Source of the DNA: Mesorhizobium sp. B2-4-3
GTDB taxonomy: Bacteria; Pseudomonadota; Alphaproteobacteria; Rhizobiales; Rhizobiaceae
Direction: 5' to 3'
Length of the DNA: 64,000 bases
NCBI RefSeq assembly: GCF_006442815.1
Contig: NZ_VFVL01000018.1
Location: 1-64,000 of the forward strand
Shown here: positions 33,038 through 41,405 of the stretch, in pieces
How the letters are laid out: every line of letters starts with the position of its first letter
Position numbering within the stretch: position 1 is the first letter of the stretch
Made by a program: the position numbers and the translations under genes
The notes under the pieces: generated by a model
What the model saw: the letters and a program-made list of their open reading frames with translations, nothing else
What the model was told of the DNA's origin: nothing
Databases searched by the model: none

Positions 33038-33805
33038 ATGGAACAATCCCTTAAAGGCAAAACTGCTCTCGTTACCGGGGCATCGCGGGGCATTGGCCGC
33101 GCCATCGCCGAACGTCTCGCAAAAGATGGTGCGACGGTCGCGCTGACCTACAACGCCAGCAAATCCGGCGCAGACGAGACGGTCGCGGCCATCGAGAAAG
33201 CTGGAGGTACTGCGTTCGCAATCCACGCGGACCTCGTTGACCCGGCGACCGTCCCGACCTTGTTCGAGAAACTCGACGCCGAGTTCACCAAGCGGAAGGG
33301 AAGCAAAGCCCTCGATATTCTGGTCAACAACGCTGGCAATATCGGCTGGATTGGCTTCAAAGACGCGACGCCGGACAGTTGGGACACGCTGATCGCCGTC
33401 TATGCCCGCGCGCCCTTCTTCATCGTTCAGGCCGCCATGGGTCGTCTCGCCGATGGCGCGCGCATCATCAACATCTCTTCCGCTGCCGCGACGAAGCCCG
33501 TGACAGCCGCGCCCATTTACTCGATGGCCAAAGCGGCCATCAACAATCTTACCCAAGCACTCGCGTCAGAGCTGGGGCCACGCGGAATTACCGCGAACGC
33601 CGTAGCGCCGGGCTACACGCGAACCGACGCGAACGCCGCCTTCCGAGAGAATTCCGAGCTCGTAAAGACGGTCGAGGCCCAAATCGCGCTGGGCCGCTTT
33701 GGCGAGCCTTCGGAAATCGCCGCCGTTGTGGCGTTCCTCGCCTCCGATGACGGCCATTGGGTGACGGGCCAGACGATTGAAGCAAGCGGCGGCTACAAGC
33801 TCTGA
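33038..33805 (+). CDS. Classical SDR-family oxidoreductase
   Basis: A 255-residue SDR. It has the cofactor loop ALVTGASRGIGRAIAERL, NNAGNIG, catalytic Ser in INISSAAATKP and YSMAKAA (YxxxK), and ends IEASGGYKL. TYNASKSGADETVAAIEKAG after beta2 is typical of FabG-like 3-oxoacyl or sugar reductases. The start follows GGAAGA at normal spacing; the reading frame is open upstream across the previous stop without homology. Substrate unknown. Base composition is a little less GC-rich than the neighbours. Confidence 0.92.
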   Translation: MEQSLKGKTALVTGASRGIGRAIAERLAKDGATVALTYNASKSGADETVAAIEKAGGTAFAIHADLVDPATVPTLFEKLDAEFTKRKGSKALDILVNNAGNIGWIGFKDATPDSWDTLIAVYARAPFFIVQAAMGRLADGARIINISSAAATKPVTAAPIYSMAKAAINNLTQALASELGPRGITANAVAPGYTRTDANAAFRENSELVKTVEAQIALGRFGEPSEIAAVVAFLASDDGHWVTGQTIEASGGYKL

Positions 33806-33834
33806 CCGCGTCGAAAAACCGAAGGAGAAATATT

Positions 33835-34434
33835 ATGAGCTATGCAATCGTAGGATTCGGCAAGGTAGGCCAGGCCCTCGCCCACGCCTTCGCCCGCAAG
33901 AACATCGACGTGACCGTCGCGAGCCGCCGGCCGCCCGAGGCGTTGGCGCCGCAGGCTCGAGCGATCGGACCCACGGTCGTCGCCAAGTCGCTGCGGGAAG
34001 CACTCGAGGCCGACACAATCATCCTGGCGGTCCCGTTCGGGGAGCATCGCGAGGTTGCGAAAGCCCTGCCGAGCTGGAAAGGCAAGACGGTCATCGACGC
34101 GATGAACGCGTTTCCTGTCCCTGAAGAGCTGGACGGCCTCCCGTCCTCCGCCTTCGTCGCGAAATCGTTCACCGGCGCCAAGCTCGTGAAAGGCTTCAAT
34201 CACCTGATTGCGGCCACACTGGCTGCCGATCCGGTCGTCGAGGGCGGCCACCGGGTCGTCTTTCTGTCGAGCGACGACGAGGAAGCGACCGCTCCCGTGG
34301 CGGCCTTGGCCAAACAACTCGGGTTCGCACCCGTCAAGCTGGGAAAGCTCAGCGAGGGTGGCGCGCTGGTGCACGCACGCGGCCGCACTTGGGGCCAGCT
34401 CATCTTCCAGGATTTGTTCAAGAAGGAGCAGTAG
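33835..34434 (+). CDS. NADPH-dependent F420-reductase-like NAD(P)-binding protein
   Basis: A 199-residue Rossmann protein. The dinucleotide loop is AIVGFGKVGQALAHAFARK. SRRPPEALAPQA after beta2 suggests NADP, and IILAVPFGEH follows. The later half (VVIDAMNAFP, then SFTGAKLVKGFNH) fits the NPD (F420H2:NADP oxidoreductase/ProC-like) family. In organisms without F420 such proteins act on other acceptors or as ferric/quinone reductases, so function is open. The ribosome binding site is AAGGAGAAA. It is followed 3 bases later by the SRPBCC gene. Confidence 0.85.
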   Translation: MSYAIVGFGKVGQALAHAFARKNIDVTVASRRPPEALAPQARAIGPTVVAKSLREALEADTIILAVPFGEHREVAKALPSWKGKTVIDAMNAFPVPEELDGLPSSAFVAKSFTGAKLVKGFNHLIAATLAADPVVEGGHRVVFLSSDDEEATAPVAALAKQLGFAPVKLGKLSEGGALVHARGRTWGQLIFQDLFKKEQ

Positions 34435-34437
34435 TCG

Positions 34438-34935
34438 GTGTACGATCGTGTGATTTGGCCCGAGAAGTACGACCCCAAAACGTCGGCGATCTACGCGCTC
34501 AACGATATTGACGTGAAGGCGCCCCCTGAAGTGGTGTGGAGGCTGCTCGTCGACGCCGAGAATTGGTCGAGCTACTTCCCTCCCGAAGATCAGGTCAAGA
34601 TCCTGAGCGGCGAAAGGGAGCTGGCGCGCGGGACCAAATACAGCCGGGTGACGGTCGGATTCCCGATGAGCCTGGTCGTTACCGAGTGCGAGCCCTTTCG
34701 CCGGCTCGCATGGGCGACGACTGTCGACGGCGATGAGTCCGGCTCAAGCGCGTACCATGGGTGGGTCATTACCCCCACCGACGATGGCTGCCACGTGCTG
34801 ACCGAGGAAACGCAACAGGGGCCTTGGTTCCTTGAAGAACTCGGGCGCAAGCATCCCGGAGCGCTCTACCGCTATCACCAGGAATGGGTTGAACGCCTTG
34901 CGCGTGCGGCGGAAGCAACCGTCAGGATAGGCTGA
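34438..34935 (+). CDS. SRPBCC (START-like) family protein
   Basis: A 165-residue helix-grip protein of the polyketide-cyclase/coenzyme-Q-binding type. It begins with IYALNDIDVKAPPEVVWRLL and DAENWSSYFP, and ends with a C-terminal amphipathic helix. A hydrophobic pocket for a small ligand is expected. The start is GTG 34438, three bases after the stop of the preceding gene, whose 3' end AAGAAGGAGCAG supplies the ribosome binding site. This is strong evidence for coupling. Ligand unknown. Confidence 0.88.
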   Translation: MYDRVIWPEKYDPKTSAIYALNDIDVKAPPEVVWRLLVDAENWSSYFPPEDQVKILSGERELARGTKYSRVTVGFPMSLVVTECEPFRRLAWATTVDGDESGSSAYHGWVITPTDDGCHVLTEETQQGPWFLEELGRKHPGALYRYHQEWVERLARAAEATVRIG

Positions 34936-35034
34936 TCCCCGGGTTCTGAAGCTCGGGCGCCCCTTTCCCCCGCCTAGGCATCAACACATTGAGCGAAGAG
35001 ACGGCCTTGCTGGCCAATATTGGAGACGAATGAC

Positions 35035-35847
35035 GTGAACATTGATCTCAAAGGAAAGAAGGCGATCGTCACCGGGTCAACGGCCGGCATCGGCCGCGCC
35101 ACCGCAGAGGGTTTGGCCCGTGCCGGCGCGTCTGTCGTCATCAGTGGCCGTGGGAATGCCCGAGTCGATGAGGCCGTACGGCAAATTCAGAAGGATTTCC
35201 CTGAAATCGAAGTCACAGGCGTTGCCGCAGACCTGGCGACCGCAGATGGTGTCGAGGCCTTCATAGCGCAGGTGCCGGACGCCGATATCCTCGTCAACAA
35301 CGTCGGCACGGCATATATCCGGGACTACAACGGCATCGAGGACATCGCGAATATCCCCGATGAGGACTGGCTTGGCTTGTTCCAACTGAACGTCATGAGC
35401 GGCGTGCGCATGACGCGCCACTACCTGCCGCGCATGGTCAAGAAGAGCTGGGGGCGCGTCGTGTTCGTCAGCAGCGAGTCCGCGGTAAACATCCCCAAGG
35501 AGATGCTCGACTACGGCATGACCAAGACCGCGCAACTCGCCGTCTCGCGCGGGCTTGCCGAGGCGGTCGCCGGAACGGGCGTCACCGTCAACGCCGTCCT
35601 GCCGGGGCCTACGCGATCCGAGATCCTGGGCGACTTCATGGCGAAGCAGGCCGCGGCGAACGGAATCACGCAGGAGGAGGCCGAACAGGGCTTTCTGAAG
35701 GCAATGCGTCCGACCTCACTTATTCGACGTTTCGCGACCACCGATGAGGTGGCCAGCATGATCGTCTACACCTGCTCGGAGCAGGCTTCGGCAACAACCG
35801 GCGCGGCTCTACGCGTGGATGGTGGCGTGGTTCGTTTCGTTGCCTGA
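35035..35847 (+). CDS. Classical SDR-family oxidoreductase
   Basis: A 270-residue SDR with AIVTGSTAGIGRATAEGLAR and NNVGTAYIRD in place of NNAG. Catalytic Ser is in VFVSSESAVNIP and YGMTKTAQ is the YxxxK. The C-terminus ends LRVDGGVVRFVA. The start is taken as GTG 35035, with GGAGA 8 bases upstream; TTG 35020 is the alternative. It is the last gene of the LysR-divergent set, 99 bases after the SRPBCC gene. Together with two other SDRs this looks like a pathway modifying a small cyclic or hydroxylated compound. Confidence 0.9.
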   Translation: MNIDLKGKKAIVTGSTAGIGRATAEGLARAGASVVISGRGNARVDEAVRQIQKDFPEIEVTGVAADLATADGVEAFIAQVPDADILVNNVGTAYIRDYNGIEDIANIPDEDWLGLFQLNVMSGVRMTRHYLPRMVKKSWGRVVFVSSESAVNIPKEMLDYGMTKTAQLAVSRGLAEAVAGTGVTVNAVLPGPTRSEILGDFMAKQAAANGITQEEAEQGFLKAMRPTSLIRRFATTDEVASMIVYTCSEQASATTGAALRVDGGVVRFVA

Positions 35848-35989
35848 TCGTCTAGGGCGTCAGCACGAGATCGCGTGTGACGTCCTTCCTTGCATGGAAG
35901 CTAAGATCGCATGTCACAGGCCACATGGTTTCGACCGCCTATGTGTGAAGCTTGGATCGTAGCTGAGCTACAATAGCACATAATTCTAT

Positions 35990-36397
35990 GATCCCGACCG
36001 ACCATTCTCTCGTTCTCGATCACCACCCCAGCGCCTGCCGTCGCGGTCGTGAAAGCGCCCTGATCCAGTCGCTGCGGATTTGTGCATGTCGCCGAGTGAG
36101 GTCTGCCCCGCGAGCAGCAGAACGGGCGAGCGGTGATGGCGCGCGACCGTCAGCGACGTCGCGGTGTTGGTCAAGCCGGGCCCTGCGTCACAGAACTGAG
36201 CCCGGCCGGCCGGAGAAACGGGCATAGCCATCGGCCATCGCCACGGCGTTCTGCTCGTGCCGCTCATGCACAAGCGTGCGGCTATGGCGTTCCGCGAACT
36301 CCACTATTAGGTCCATATTGCCATCGCCCATGAAGCCGAAGATCGGACTGTCGGTTGCGTCCGATATCGCCCGCGCGACAGCTTCGTAGACTTTCAT
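35990..36397 (-). pseudogene. Remnant of a thiamine-diphosphate enzyme (acetolactate-synthase-like)
   Basis: ATG 36397 opens a typical TPP-enzyme N-terminus (DSPIFGFMGDGNMDLIVEFA, then HERHEQNAVAMADGYAR). After GRPGSVL the frame is lost near 36188, and CDAGPGLTNTATSLTVARHH continues in a second frame. A further shift after DMHKS puts QRLDQGAFTTATAGAGVVIE into a third frame. Homology then ends near 35990, so only the first 130 or so of an expected 550 residues remain. It has two frameshifts plus a truncation, and is clearly decayed. Confidence 0.8.
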
Positions 36398-36578
36398 GGG
36401 AAAATCTCCATGGAAACGTTTGAATGCCGCTTTCCGTCGAACGGCACCGTACGAGGCAGTTCCTCATCGCGGCCGCGCTCGACAAAGTAACTCGTTGGCC
36501 GGCGGGGCGTTGCAAACTCGTACCATTGATTTCAAACAGAATTTCGCCTATTCGGCCTCATGCAGGTTGATGGCCGCT

Positions 36579-37415
36579 TCAGTCGTTCATACCGACATCG
36601 AGATCGACGACAACGCCAAAATGATCGCTGGCCCAGACACCATCGATGGGCTTGTCGAAGGCGAGCGCGGCCGAGCGGATATGTGCATGCGCCTTGGGAT
36701 GGGCATCCCATGAGCCGACCAGGATATAATCAAAGCGCTTGCGATAGCCGGGCTGACCGATGATCTGCTCAGCACCTGCTTTGCCATTGGGATTGTCTTC
36801 GCCCCAAGTGCAGCCCGGCCCTGTGCCCGCCACCTCCCAAGCGTCGTGATAGAGCATGCTACAGTCATCGAGCGACTGGCGTCCGGTCAGGAAACGCATG
36901 CTCGCGGTCTCAGGACCGGCATTGAAATCCCCCGCGATGATCGTTGGCAGGTCGCGGCGGTGGCGCGCATCGAGATCGGCGATAGCAAGGACCTGGCGCT
37001 CGCGCGCAGCTTCCGCAGCCGGCCGCCACGCTGTAGTCGCGCCGACAAACAGCATCTCTCCGACTTGCGGGATCTCCACCACCGCGGCCAGCGTGGCCCA
37101 AGGCACATCAGTGGCGCCTGCAACACGCATGTCGAGCGCCTCGACGGCACGATGCGGCCAGCGCGTGGCCAGCGCGCTGCCGCCATAGCGATCGGCAAAG
37201 GGCGGAGTGTAACGCTGCATGTCAGCTTGGTGGGTCGCGTGGTAGCCGAGGCCCGCGAGCAGACGGTCGAGCATGTTGCTTTGCGACGTCTGCATCACCT
37301 CCTGGAACGCGATGAGATCGGGTTCGAGCGTGGAGAGCGCGCGGTTGATGATCTCCGGGCGTCTTTGATCGCCCTCGCTGTTCCATACATTGAGCGTGAG
37401 AACTCTGACGCGCAT
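36579..37415 (-). CDS. Endonuclease/exonuclease/phosphatase family protein
   Basis: A 278-residue EEP-fold metal-dependent phosphodiesterase. The fold markers are LTLNVWNSEGD at the start, LIAFQEVMQTS (metal Glu), IIAGDFNAGPETASM (the GDFN motif) and WASDHFGVVVDLD (SDH at the C-terminus). Substrate could be nucleic acid, sphingomyelin-like lipid or inositol phosphate; the sequence does not decide. There is no signal peptide, so it is cytoplasmic. It is the last gene of a minus-strand run, and its start lies inside the 3' end of the VOC gene. Confidence 0.87.
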   Translation of the reverse strand: MRVRVLTLNVWNSEGDQRRPEIINRALSTLEPDLIAFQEVMQTSQSNMLDRLLAGLGYHATHQADMQRYTPPFADRYGGSALATRWPHRAVEALDMRVAGATDVPWATLAAVVEIPQVGEMLFVGATTAWRPAAEAARERQVLAIADLDARHRRDLPTIIAGDFNAGPETASMRFLTGRQSLDDCSMLYHDAWEVAGTGPGCTWGEDNPNGKAGAEQIIGQPGYRKRFDYILVGSWDAHPKAHAHIRSAALAFDKPIDGVWASDHFGVVVDLDVGMND

Positions 37416-37885
37416 CGTGAGCCTTTAAAAGCTGGATCCAGCTCTTCCTTGCCGCGCCGCTCCATCTCGCTCGGAGACAGATCGTCCTTCCATGTGAGGA
37501 GCACCCAAACATGGCCGAACGGATCGCGTACACTTGCCGAGCTCGCGCCGTAGAACATGTCGGTCGGCGCTTGAATCTCTTCGCAGCCAGCTTTTACAGC
37601 TCGTCGCACCGTGGCAGCGTTGTCATCGACAAAGAGATGTAACCCGGCAGTGCAGCGACCAACCCGTCGCGGTTCGGCATAGAGCCGGTCATCGGGATCG
37701 CCGAGCATGATGGTCGCGCCACAAAACGAAAGCTCGGCATGAATGATCCTGCCGTCGGGACCAGCTATGCGAAACAGCTCCTCAGCGCCGAACGCATCTT
37801 TGTAGAATCTCACCGCGGCGTCAGCGCCATCGATGTAGATATGCGGGACGACGGCATCTCGATAACGTTCCGGTCGCATCGCCAT
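37295..37885 (-). CDS. VOC (glyoxalase/bleomycin-resistance-like, PhnB type) protein
   Basis: A 196-residue vicinal-oxygen-chelate protein. It shows VVPHIYIDGADAAVRFYKDA, FGAEELFRIAGPDGRIIHAE, ATIMLGDPD, LHLFVDDNAATVRRAV and DPFGHVWVLLTWKDDLSP. The domain is complete by about residue 150. The last 40 residues, rich in Arg and Ser, read across the start of the next gene in another frame, a 121-base overlap. The tail is therefore either a recent extension after loss of the original stop or an artefact. The start is the first ATG of the MAMRPERY pair. Confidence 0.82.
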   Translation of the reverse strand: MAMRPERYRDAVVPHIYIDGADAAVRFYKDAFGAEELFRIAGPDGRIIHAELSFCGATIMLGDPDDRLYAEPRRVGRCTAGLHLFVDDNAATVRRAVKAGCEEIQAPTDMFYGASSASVRDPFGHVWVLLTWKDDLSPSEMERRGKEELDPAFKGSRCASEFSRSMYGTARAIKDARRSSTARSPRSNPISSRSRR

Positions 37886-37967
37886 GAGGGATCTCCGATT
37901 GTGGTGCCACAGCGAGGCAATAACGCCCATTTGCGCAGCCGCGGCTGCCGGCCGAAGCGCGACGCAT

Positions 37968-38873
37968 TCATGCGCGTTGCTCGCCAGGTCTCTGATGCGG
38001 TCGAAGCATGCGCTCGCCGCCTTCAATCAAGCGACGGAAACGCCGCAGGGCCGCGATGAGATCTTCAGGGGCTTCCTCCGGCGCGTATTCGCCGGAAAGG
38101 GGCAGCGATCCCGTCTCGAGCCGCTCGGCGCCTGCTTGGCGCAACCCGCGCGCATAATCGTCAAGCGTGGTGGAAGTGGGCCCTGCGTCGCCGCGGAGAT
38201 AGAGGAGAGGCGTCGCTATCGGAATGCGTTCGGCGTTGTGCTCCGCATCCTTCGCCATGGAGCGATACCAGTCCAAACCTGCCTTCAGCGCCTCCGGCCG
38301 CGCGTAGCCGGAGACGTAAGCGGCACGGGCCTCTTCGCCGAGATGTTTGGGATCGGCCGCCATCACGTCATAGAAGAAGTCGAAGTACGGCCGCTCACGC
38401 CCAGCAATGAGCGTCTCGGGAAGCTTCGGCACATTGTGCAGGGCGAAGTGAAAAATGCGCGGATCGGCGAGCACTTTGGCCCAGGGATCAAGACCTGGGA
38501 TCACTGTGTTCATCACCACCGCGCCTTTGACACGCGCCCCATGATCGCGCGCCGCCGCGAAGGCGATCATGCCGCCAACGTCATAGCCCGCGATGATCGT
38601 CTCTTCTGCGCCGGCTTGCTCGGCGGCGGTGAGGATAAGGTCGGCCAGCACCGTCTTCTCTGCCGAGCGCGGCGCTCCGCGCGATGCGCCCACGTCCGGG
38701 AGATCGAAGGCTAGCGCATAGTGATCGCGCCCCAGCTCTCCCAAGACGCCTTCCCAAGCAAAGCTTGTCTGCGGCCAGCCGTGCAAGAGAACAAGGCACG
38801 GCCGATTCCGCTCCCCGGATGTGCGTGCCGCGAGCGTTAACCCCTCGACCTCTATCTGCTTCAACGCTCGCAT
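37968..38873 (-). CDS. Alpha/beta hydrolase of the epoxide-hydrolase/dehalogenase type
   Basis: A 301-residue hydrolase. The oxyanion motif is LLHGWPQTSFAWE. The nucleophile elbow is IIAGYDVGGMIAF, with Asp as nucleophile, which places it with epoxide hydrolases, haloalkane dehalogenases and fluoroacetate dehalogenases rather than esterases. A late acid/His region is less clear: the SGEYAPEEAPE block normally reads SGHxxxEExPE, and the usual catalytic His appears as Glu. That could make it catalytically impaired. The start is ATG 38873; a GTG 12 bases upstream is too close to the ribosome binding site. Confidence 0.87.
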   Translation of the reverse strand: MRALKQIEVEGLTLAARTSGERNRPCLVLLHGWPQTSFAWEGVLGELGRDHYALAFDLPDVGASRGAPRSAEKTVLADLILTAAEQAGAEETIIAGYDVGGMIAFAAARDHGARVKGAVVMNTVIPGLDPWAKVLADPRIFHFALHNVPKLPETLIAGRERPYFDFFYDVMAADPKHLGEEARAAYVSGYARPEALKAGLDWYRSMAKDAEHNAERIPIATPLLYLRGDAGPTSTTLDDYARGLRQAGAERLETGSLPLSGEYAPEEAPEDLIAALRRFRRLIEGGERMLRPHQRPGEQRA

Positions 38874-38888
38874 CGCCGCGCGCACCCT

Positions 38889-39764
38889 CTATTGAACCTT
38901 CACGATGTCCTTGTTGCGGGTGCCATCCCGTGAGTGCTGGAGATGAAGTGTTGATGGTGGCGGCGTCGCCACTGCGCGCTTGGCCATGGCGCCGACCGCG
39001 CCCTTCGCGGGCGTGATGCCGCCATCGACAAGCCAGACAGCGCCTGTAACGAAGCTGGCTTCGTCGGAGGCGAGGAAGGCATAGACATTGGCGACTTCTT
39101 CGGGTGTGCCACGGCGGCCGAACGGGACCGCCGTCACCAGCGCCTGCTCGACCTTCTCATCAACAGCGCCGGTTTCCTTGTGCGTCCAAGCCGTGTCGAT
39201 GGGGCCTGGGCTCACGCAATTGGCGCGAACGCCGTACTGTGCCTGTTCGACCGCTACACCCATCATGAAGGCATGCAAGAAACCCTTGGTCCCGCCATAG
39301 GCGGCGTTGCGCGGTTGACCGTTCACCCCGCCTTCCGAACCGGCGCTGAGAATGACTCCGCGCGACTCCTTCAGGTGCGGCAGCGCGTATTTGGTCATCA
39401 GGAACGCTGAGCGCACATTACAGCGGATATGCTCATCGAACTTGTCGACCGGAAAATCGTCGGTCTCGGCGTTGACCAGAAGCACGCCCGCATTGTTGAC
39501 CAGGATGTCGACCCTGCCAAACTCCTTGATCGCTGTCTCCACGCACGCACGCGCCTGCCTCTCGTCGGAAATGTCCGCTTCGAAGGCGATGGCGTCACCG
39601 CCGTCGTCGCGAATCGTTTCGACGACATCGCCAATGGGATCGTCCGGCAAGCCATTCACCACCACCTTCGCGCCCTCGCGCGCGAACTTGAGGCAGATCG
39701 CCTCGCCAATGCCCGTGCCGCCACCTGTGACGATGGCGACTTTGCCTTCGAGCTTTCCATCCAT
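38889..39764 (-). CDS. Classical SDR-family oxidoreductase with C-terminal extension
   Basis: A 291-residue SDR, longer than the usual 250. The cofactor loop is AIVTGGGTGIGEAICLKFAR and the turn NNAGVLL. The catalytic Ser is in ILSAGSEGGVNG and YGGTKGF is the YxxxK. SDR homology ends at WLVDGGITPAKG, and about 35 further residues of low complexity follow. It is 15 bases from the hydrolase gene downstream and 18 from the reductase gene upstream, so it is part of one transcript. Confidence 0.92.
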   Translation of the reverse strand: MDGKLEGKVAIVTGGGTGIGEAICLKFAREGAKVVVNGLPDDPIGDVVETIRDDGGDAIAFEADISDERQARACVETAIKEFGRVDILVNNAGVLLVNAETDDFPVDKFDEHIRCNVRSAFLMTKYALPHLKESRGVILSAGSEGGVNGQPRNAAYGGTKGFLHAFMMGVAVEQAQYGVRANCVSPGPIDTAWTHKETGAVDEKVEQALVTAVPFGRRGTPEEVANVYAFLASDEASFVTGAVWLVDGGITPAKGAVGAMAKRAVATPPPSTLHLQHSRDGTRNKDIVKVQ

Positions 39765-39782
39765 CGCTTCAATCTCCTGTCT

Positions 39783-40730
39783 TTAGAATCCGACACGCAG
39801 CGCAAGCCGGCCGACGACATGGCCTTCGCCAAGGCGCCGATGCGCAAGCGCGGCCTTGCCGAGCGGATAGGTGGCGGCCACCGGCACGCGAATGTGCTTG
39901 GCCATAAGAACGCGACGCAGATGGTCGAAGGCACGGGGCGAGGCCACCGCATCATAACTTTTGATACGAAGCGAAGGCCGTGGCCGCGGCGACGGCTCGA
40001 TGCCATTTGGATGAACCACACGTCCGCCCGTGCGCACGAAGTCGAGGCAGCGTTCGAGCTCCTTGCCGCCCGCGAGCGCCAGCACGGCATCGATCTCCGC
40101 CGGTGCGGCGTGGCGCAGTTGCTCGGCAAATTTGTCGCTGCGTGCATCGATGACCGCATTTGCGCCGAGAGAGCGCATCAGGCGCTCAGCCGGCTTCCTG
40201 CTGGCCGTGGCGATCACGCGCACGCCACGTTGCGAGGCGAACTGCACAGCCATCGTCCCGACCGCTCCGGTGGCGCCGAAGATCAGCACGGTTTCGCCGC
40301 GCTTGAGCCGGAGCGCTTCGAGCCCCTGCAGCGCCGTCAAACCAGTGGTGGCGACGGCGCCGGCTTCCTCCAGTGACAGCGATTTGGGAACATGCCCGAC
40401 ATGATCGGCGTCGGCCACGGCAAACTCGGCGTAGAACCCGCCTTGCCTGTTGCCGAACTCATAAGCGTAGACCCGGTCACCCAGCTTGAAGCGTCTGACA
40501 TGTGCGCCTTTGGCGACAATCGTCCCTGCGCCGTCCGTACCCGGCACCAAGGGAAAACGGGGACGCCCTGGCTTCCGCCACGATCCATCGCGGATCGAGA
40601 CATCCCAGATGCCGATGCCAACCGTGTCGAGTTCGATCAAAACTTCATGCGGGCCAGGCTTCGGCACCGGAAGTCGATGTAGCGTCAGAGCGGATGGCGG
40701 GCCAAATCGATCAACAGCCACAGCCTTCAT
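39783..40730 (-). CDS. Zinc-free MDR-family NADPH:quinone-reductase-like protein
   Basis: A 315-residue medium-chain reductase. It has the GroES-like N-terminus (MKAVAVDRFGPPSALTLHRL), the substrate-domain block VPGTDGAGTIVAKG and the cofactor loop VLIFGATGAVGTMAVQFASQ. The structural-zinc cysteines of alcohol dehydrogenases are absent, which fits the QOR subgroup. The start at 40730 gives the family N-terminus; the frame is also open to ATG 40805 behind GGAGAGAA, which would add 25 basic residues. It is the first gene of the five-gene minus-strand run that ends at 36579. Confidence 0.88.
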   Translation of the reverse strand: MKAVAVDRFGPPSALTLHRLPVPKPGPHEVLIELDTVGIGIWDVSIRDGSWRKPGRPRFPLVPGTDGAGTIVAKGAHVRRFKLGDRVYAYEFGNRQGGFYAEFAVADADHVGHVPKSLSLEEAGAVATTGLTALQGLEALRLKRGETVLIFGATGAVGTMAVQFASQRGVRVIATASRKPAERLMRSLGANAVIDARSDKFAEQLRHAAPAEIDAVLALAGGKELERCLDFVRTGGRVVHPNGIEPSPRPRPSLRIKSYDAVASPRAFDHLRRVLMAKHIRVPVAATYPLGKAALAHRRLGEGHVVGRLALRVGF

Positions 40731-40814
40731 GTGGTCGCGCGCGCTCTCCTTCCACGCGGCCACGCCGGATCCTCGACGCCGGGATTTAGATTTGACGGCG
40801 GACATCTGCTGCAA

Positions 40815-41129
40815 ATTCTCTCCAGCTTTCTAAAACCACGTCTTCTGCAACGGAGTGGCCATCGCTTGGGAAACGCGTCGCGAGTTCCGCACTTGCCATA
40901 GCTGTAATTGCAGAGTGGCAATGTCTGAGCGCCACTTGGACGCGCTACCCACTAAGGCGCTTTAGGCCTCCCGGGAGAGAATGAAATAACGGCGAGATTG
41001 TTCCGGCAGCGGGTTCCGAGCACACCCCCGGTTCTCGTCATCACTTTCGTATCCGGGAGTTTGTCGAGGTTGCGCAGTTGGATGCGGCTGCTCGCTGCAG
41101 CCCTGGAACCACCAAATAAGCGAAACCAT
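40815..41129. other. Gene-poor stretch upstream of the catabolic-looking run
   Basis: No convincing reading frame, terminator or repeat. A tRNA-like D-arm pattern near 40940-40965 does not extend into a full cloverleaf. The promoter of the reductase-led run should lie in its left part. Confidence 0.4.
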
Positions 41130-41300
41130 TTAGACTGGGAGGTTTCTGCCTCGCTTGGCGGTAGCGCTCATCAGCGCGATGAACTGCGGATCCCAGTCGC
41201 TGATCGTGCCACGGAAGCGGTGGAGCAGGATCAGCGGCGGCTGGCCGCGCCGCGCGCCGTCGATCGCGTAGCGGCGTTGCGGCAAGTTGCTTGTCGACAT
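41130..41300 (-). pseudogene. N-terminal remnant of an alpha/beta hydrolase
   Basis: From ATG 41300 the frame reads like the first strand and oxyanion region of an alpha/beta hydrolase (PPLILLHRFRGTISDWDPQF). Homology ends near 41170 and a stop follows at 41130, so only about 45 of roughly 280 residues are left. The nucleophile and catalytic His are missing. Confidence 0.65.
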
Positions 41301-41405
41301 GCTGAGCGCCGCGCTTGATTCATGACCCGACTCATTAATTAGGCGCATGGATTGTGGATGAGCACCTAGCTATCGTAACAGGTGGAGGACGTAGCCTTGG
41401 GCGCG

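Noticed and set aside
40930..40970. A tRNA-like D-arm pattern
   Set aside because: No matching T-arm GTTCGAATC block or acceptor stem could be found.
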